A DNA stretch of 41,859 nucleotides, taken from positions 1-41,859 of the forward strand of contig JAFDWK010000011.1 in NCBI GenBank assembly GCA_018268515.1, in the 5' to 3' direction. The DNA comes from Actinomycetota bacterium (lineage in GTDB: Bacteria; Actinomycetota; Actinomycetes; Actinomycetales; Microbacteriaceae). Position numbers and translations under genes: made by a program. The notes below the pieces were generated by a model, which had not been told where the DNA came from, made no database searches, and saw only the letters and a list, made by a program, of their open reading frames with translations. Position 1 is the stretch's first letter, and the number at the start of each line of letters is the position of its first letter. Positions 41,714 to 41,859 of this stretch are shown here, piece after piece.

Positions 41714-41859
41714 CCCCGAACCGGCTGCCAGTGACATACAGCGCGCGAGGCGACGACCCACCGCCGGGCGCGGTTGGCCGTGGTTCCTCATGTCAATATG
41801 CCCGCGAGGTGTTTCCCGTGCCTCACGTGAGTATGTCCGTGAAACTCAGGCCGCTCGCT

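Overview
The window is high-GC DNA. Several starts lie 6-7 bases after a TANNNT-like -10 element, short palindromic repeats sit between genes, and Tat-type and Wzc/CpsD-type proteins of actinobacterial form are present. I infer an actinobacterium of the Microbacteriaceae, probably Microbacterium or a close relative. This rests on reading the sequence only, with no database search. No tRNA, rRNA, CRISPR array or insertion sequence was seen.

Layout. Positions 1-7600 are the left flank: a truncated YdcF/DUF218-like membrane protein, a first Wzc-like chain-length regulator/tyrosine kinase (491-1927), a membrane-anchored ECF sigma factor (2231-4102), a Tat-exported protein with a strong terminator and a palindromic operator-like site, an AraC-type regulator with a shortened DNA-binding domain, and a PF14907-type nucleotidyltransferase. 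Positions 7777-11346 (+ strand) hold a Wzy/O-antigen ligase-like polymerase, a left-handed beta-helix acyltransferase and a GT2-PIG-L deacetylase fusion. Positions 11368-27090 (- strand) form a long operon of 13 genes, many joined by 4-10-base stop/start overlaps. Read 5' to 3' it runs: SDR epimerase, CgeB-like glycosyltransferase, QHG/HP-motif transferase, CMP-nonulosonate synthetase, CBS-NeuB-SAF-TIM-barrel fusion, GT2, GT4, GT4, another glycosyltransferase, GT4, ABC flippase, GT2, GT4. By eye the distal half (about 11.4-20.1 kb) has lower GC than the proximal half, as expected for the strain-variable part of a polysaccharide locus.

Positions 27194-34066 hold a second Wzc-like kinase, a GT4 and a divergent module: an HPr-kinase-like P-loop protein fused to a PqqD-like domain (-), facing a nucleotidyltransferase and a free PqqD-like protein (+). 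Two tandem coiled-coil membrane proteins follow. Positions 34190-41648 hold a DUF4012 protein, a repeat-rich single-span membrane protein, a UDP-glucose dehydrogenase-like enzyme and a third Wzc-like kinase. Palindromic repeat arrays fill the gaps here.

Together the genes describe a capsule or exopolysaccharide factory. NeuA and the NeuB fusion would make an activated nonulosonic (sialic-type) acid, the dehydrogenase a uronic acid donor, and about ten glycosyltransferases the repeat unit. The ABC transporter would flip it, the Wzy-like protein polymerise it, and the three Wzc-like proteins control length and export. The HprK-like/PqqD/nucleotidyltransferase module is the part least explained by known capsule biology and is my main candidate for an undescribed system.
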